Assembly: GCA_031552845.1 (NCBI GenBank)
Contig: JAVBMC010000022.1
Coordinates: 1 to 29,989 of the forward strand
DNA: 29,989 nucleotides
Reading direction: 5' to 3'
Source of the DNA: JAVBMC01 sp031552845
GTDB lineage: Bacteria; Verrucomicrobiota; Kiritimatiellia; RFP12; DVOR01
The position numbers and the translations under genes were made by a program. This document shows, piece after piece, positions 29,150 through 29,989 of the stretch. The notes below the pieces were generated by a model. It was not told the origin of the DNA. It did no database searches and worked only from the letters and a program-made list of their open reading frames with translations. Position 1 is the first letter of the stretch, and every line of letters begins with the position of its first letter.

Positions 29150-29989
29150 ATGAATGCGCTCCTCTTCCTAATATACCTCAGCATCCTCGCCGTACTCTTC
29201 ATCCTCAGTGCGTTCTACTCCGCGTGCGAACCCATCCTCTTCAGCCTCACGCCCATCCAGCTCAAACGCCTGCGCGAACGCAAACCCGCCGCCGGCCACC
29301 GCATCGAAACCATCCTCACCAACCCCGCCAAGCTCCTCTCCACCCTCCTGCTCGGCAACACCATCGTCAACTTCGCCATCGCCTGGGTCGGCTACCGCCT
29401 CATCTACGTCGTGCAGCCCCACTACGCCGAACTCATCGCCATCCCCCTCGTCACCCTCCTGCTCCTCTTCCTCGGCGAAGTCATGCCCAAACGCCTCGCC
29501 CTCATCCATGCCGAACGCTACGCCCCACGCATCCTCCCCGCGCTCAACCTCAGCATCCACATCCTCAGCCCCCTCAGCCGCCTCCTGCGCGTCCCCAGCC
29601 ACGTACAAAAGACCCTCTTCCGCCCCGAACGCAAAAGCATCAGCGACGACGAACTCCTCACCCTCCTCGAAGTCGGAGAAGAACAAGGCACCGTCGACGC
29701 CGAAGAACGCGACATGGTCGACGGCATCATCCGCCTCTCCGAAATGCGCGCCAGCGACATCATGACCCCCCGCGTCGACATGCTCGCCATCAACCTCGAC
29801 ACCCCCCTGCGCGAACAGCACGCCATCATCACCGCCGCCCACTACCGCACCATCCCCCTCTACCGCAAAACTCCCGACGCCATCGAAGGCTTCCTCAACA
29901 CCACCGACTACCGCCTCGCCATCCAAACCCCCAACCCCCACGACGGCACCAACACCCGCGCCCCCGCCCGCCCCCCCCCCCCCCCCCAC
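29150..29989 (+). CDS. CNNM/CorC-type membrane protein with CBS domain (cut by window edge)
   Basis: 280 codons visible, open to the right edge. The N-terminal CNNM (DUF21) domain has three or four spans: residues about 5-25 with SAFYSACEPILFSL, where other members have an S-G-x-E-x-A signature, then about 65-85 and 93-108 (LIAIPLVTLLLLFLGEVMPKRLAL). A helix with SDDELLTLLEVGEEQGTVDAEERDMVDGII leads into the first CBS motif (ASDIMTPRVDMLAINLDTPL). Known family: CorC/hemolysin-related proteins tied to Mg2+/Co2+ efflux. It is probably cotranscribed with the LolA-like gene. The last bases are an 18-C run, so the final residues are doubtful. Confidence 0.85.
   Translation, partial: MNALLFLIYLSILAVLFILSAFYSACEPILFSLTPIQLKRLRERKPAAGHRIETILTNPAKLLSTLLLGNTIVNFAIAWVGYRLIYVVQPHYAELIAIPLVTLLLLFLGEVMPKRLALIHAERYAPRILPALNLSIHILSPLSRLLRVPSHVQKTLFRPERKSISDDELLTLLEVGEEQGTVDAEERDMVDGIIRLSEMRASDIMTPRVDMLAINLDTPLREQHAIITAAHYRTIPLYRKTPDAIEGFLNTTDYRLAIQTPNPHDGTNTRAPARPPPPPH

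Overview
The window looks like a chromosome segment of a Gram-negative bacterium of the PVC group (Kiritimatiellota, Lentisphaerota or Verrucomicrobiota), interrupted by an integrated filamentous phage. The phylum is an inference. It rests on Sec signal peptides with periplasmic and LolA-type envelope proteins, two HU-like/DUF4469-type DNA-binding proteins, tandem bacterial alpha-2-macroglobulins, and clear sigma70-type promoters plus Shine-Dalgarno sites, which argue against Bacteroidota. No rRNA, tRNA or CRISPR was recognised.

Host part, left (1-14.8 kb): two tandem minus-strand alpha-2-macroglobulin genes with CxEQ thioester motifs form an operon with a 12-bp gap; the second runs off the left edge. 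A divergent plus-strand HU-like gene follows, then an array of eleven 22-23-bp units, most carrying a palindrome, and then metG pointing back at it. A small basic protein gene diverges from metG.

Prophage (about 14,880-22,289, unit length 7,388 bp): an AT-richer inovirus with all genes on the plus strand. It is bounded by a 22-bp direct repeat that lies within a dif-like XerC/XerD site. The right copy is a full 28-bp dif-like site and the left has a different XerD arm. Gene order follows the filamentous-phage plan: HUH Rep, small protein, ssDNA-binding-like protein, small membrane protein, major coat with its own terminator, membrane proteins, a Cys-rich protein, a stack of hairpins, a very large pIII-like adhesin, a Zot/pI ATPase, and two small membrane proteins. 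No secretin (pIV) is present, so export must use a host one.

Host part, right (22.5-30 kb): a minus-strand gene series (TPR membrane protein, VanZ-like, RarA, ZIP transporter, sugar nucleotidyltransferase) ends in strong hairpins. Upstream of it is a second 23-bp-period repeat array, which lies just 3' of a second HU-like gene. The window ends with a LolA-like periplasmic protein, apparently leaderless, and a CNNM/CorC-type membrane protein cut by the right edge at a poly-C run.

The most unusual signals are the two repeat arrays, each immediately downstream of an HU-like/DUF4469-type gene and each with its own palindrome sequence, and the dif-integrated inovirus with unassigned small genes. 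The A2M pair also shows a sharply bounded, roughly 95% identical tract that suggests gene conversion.
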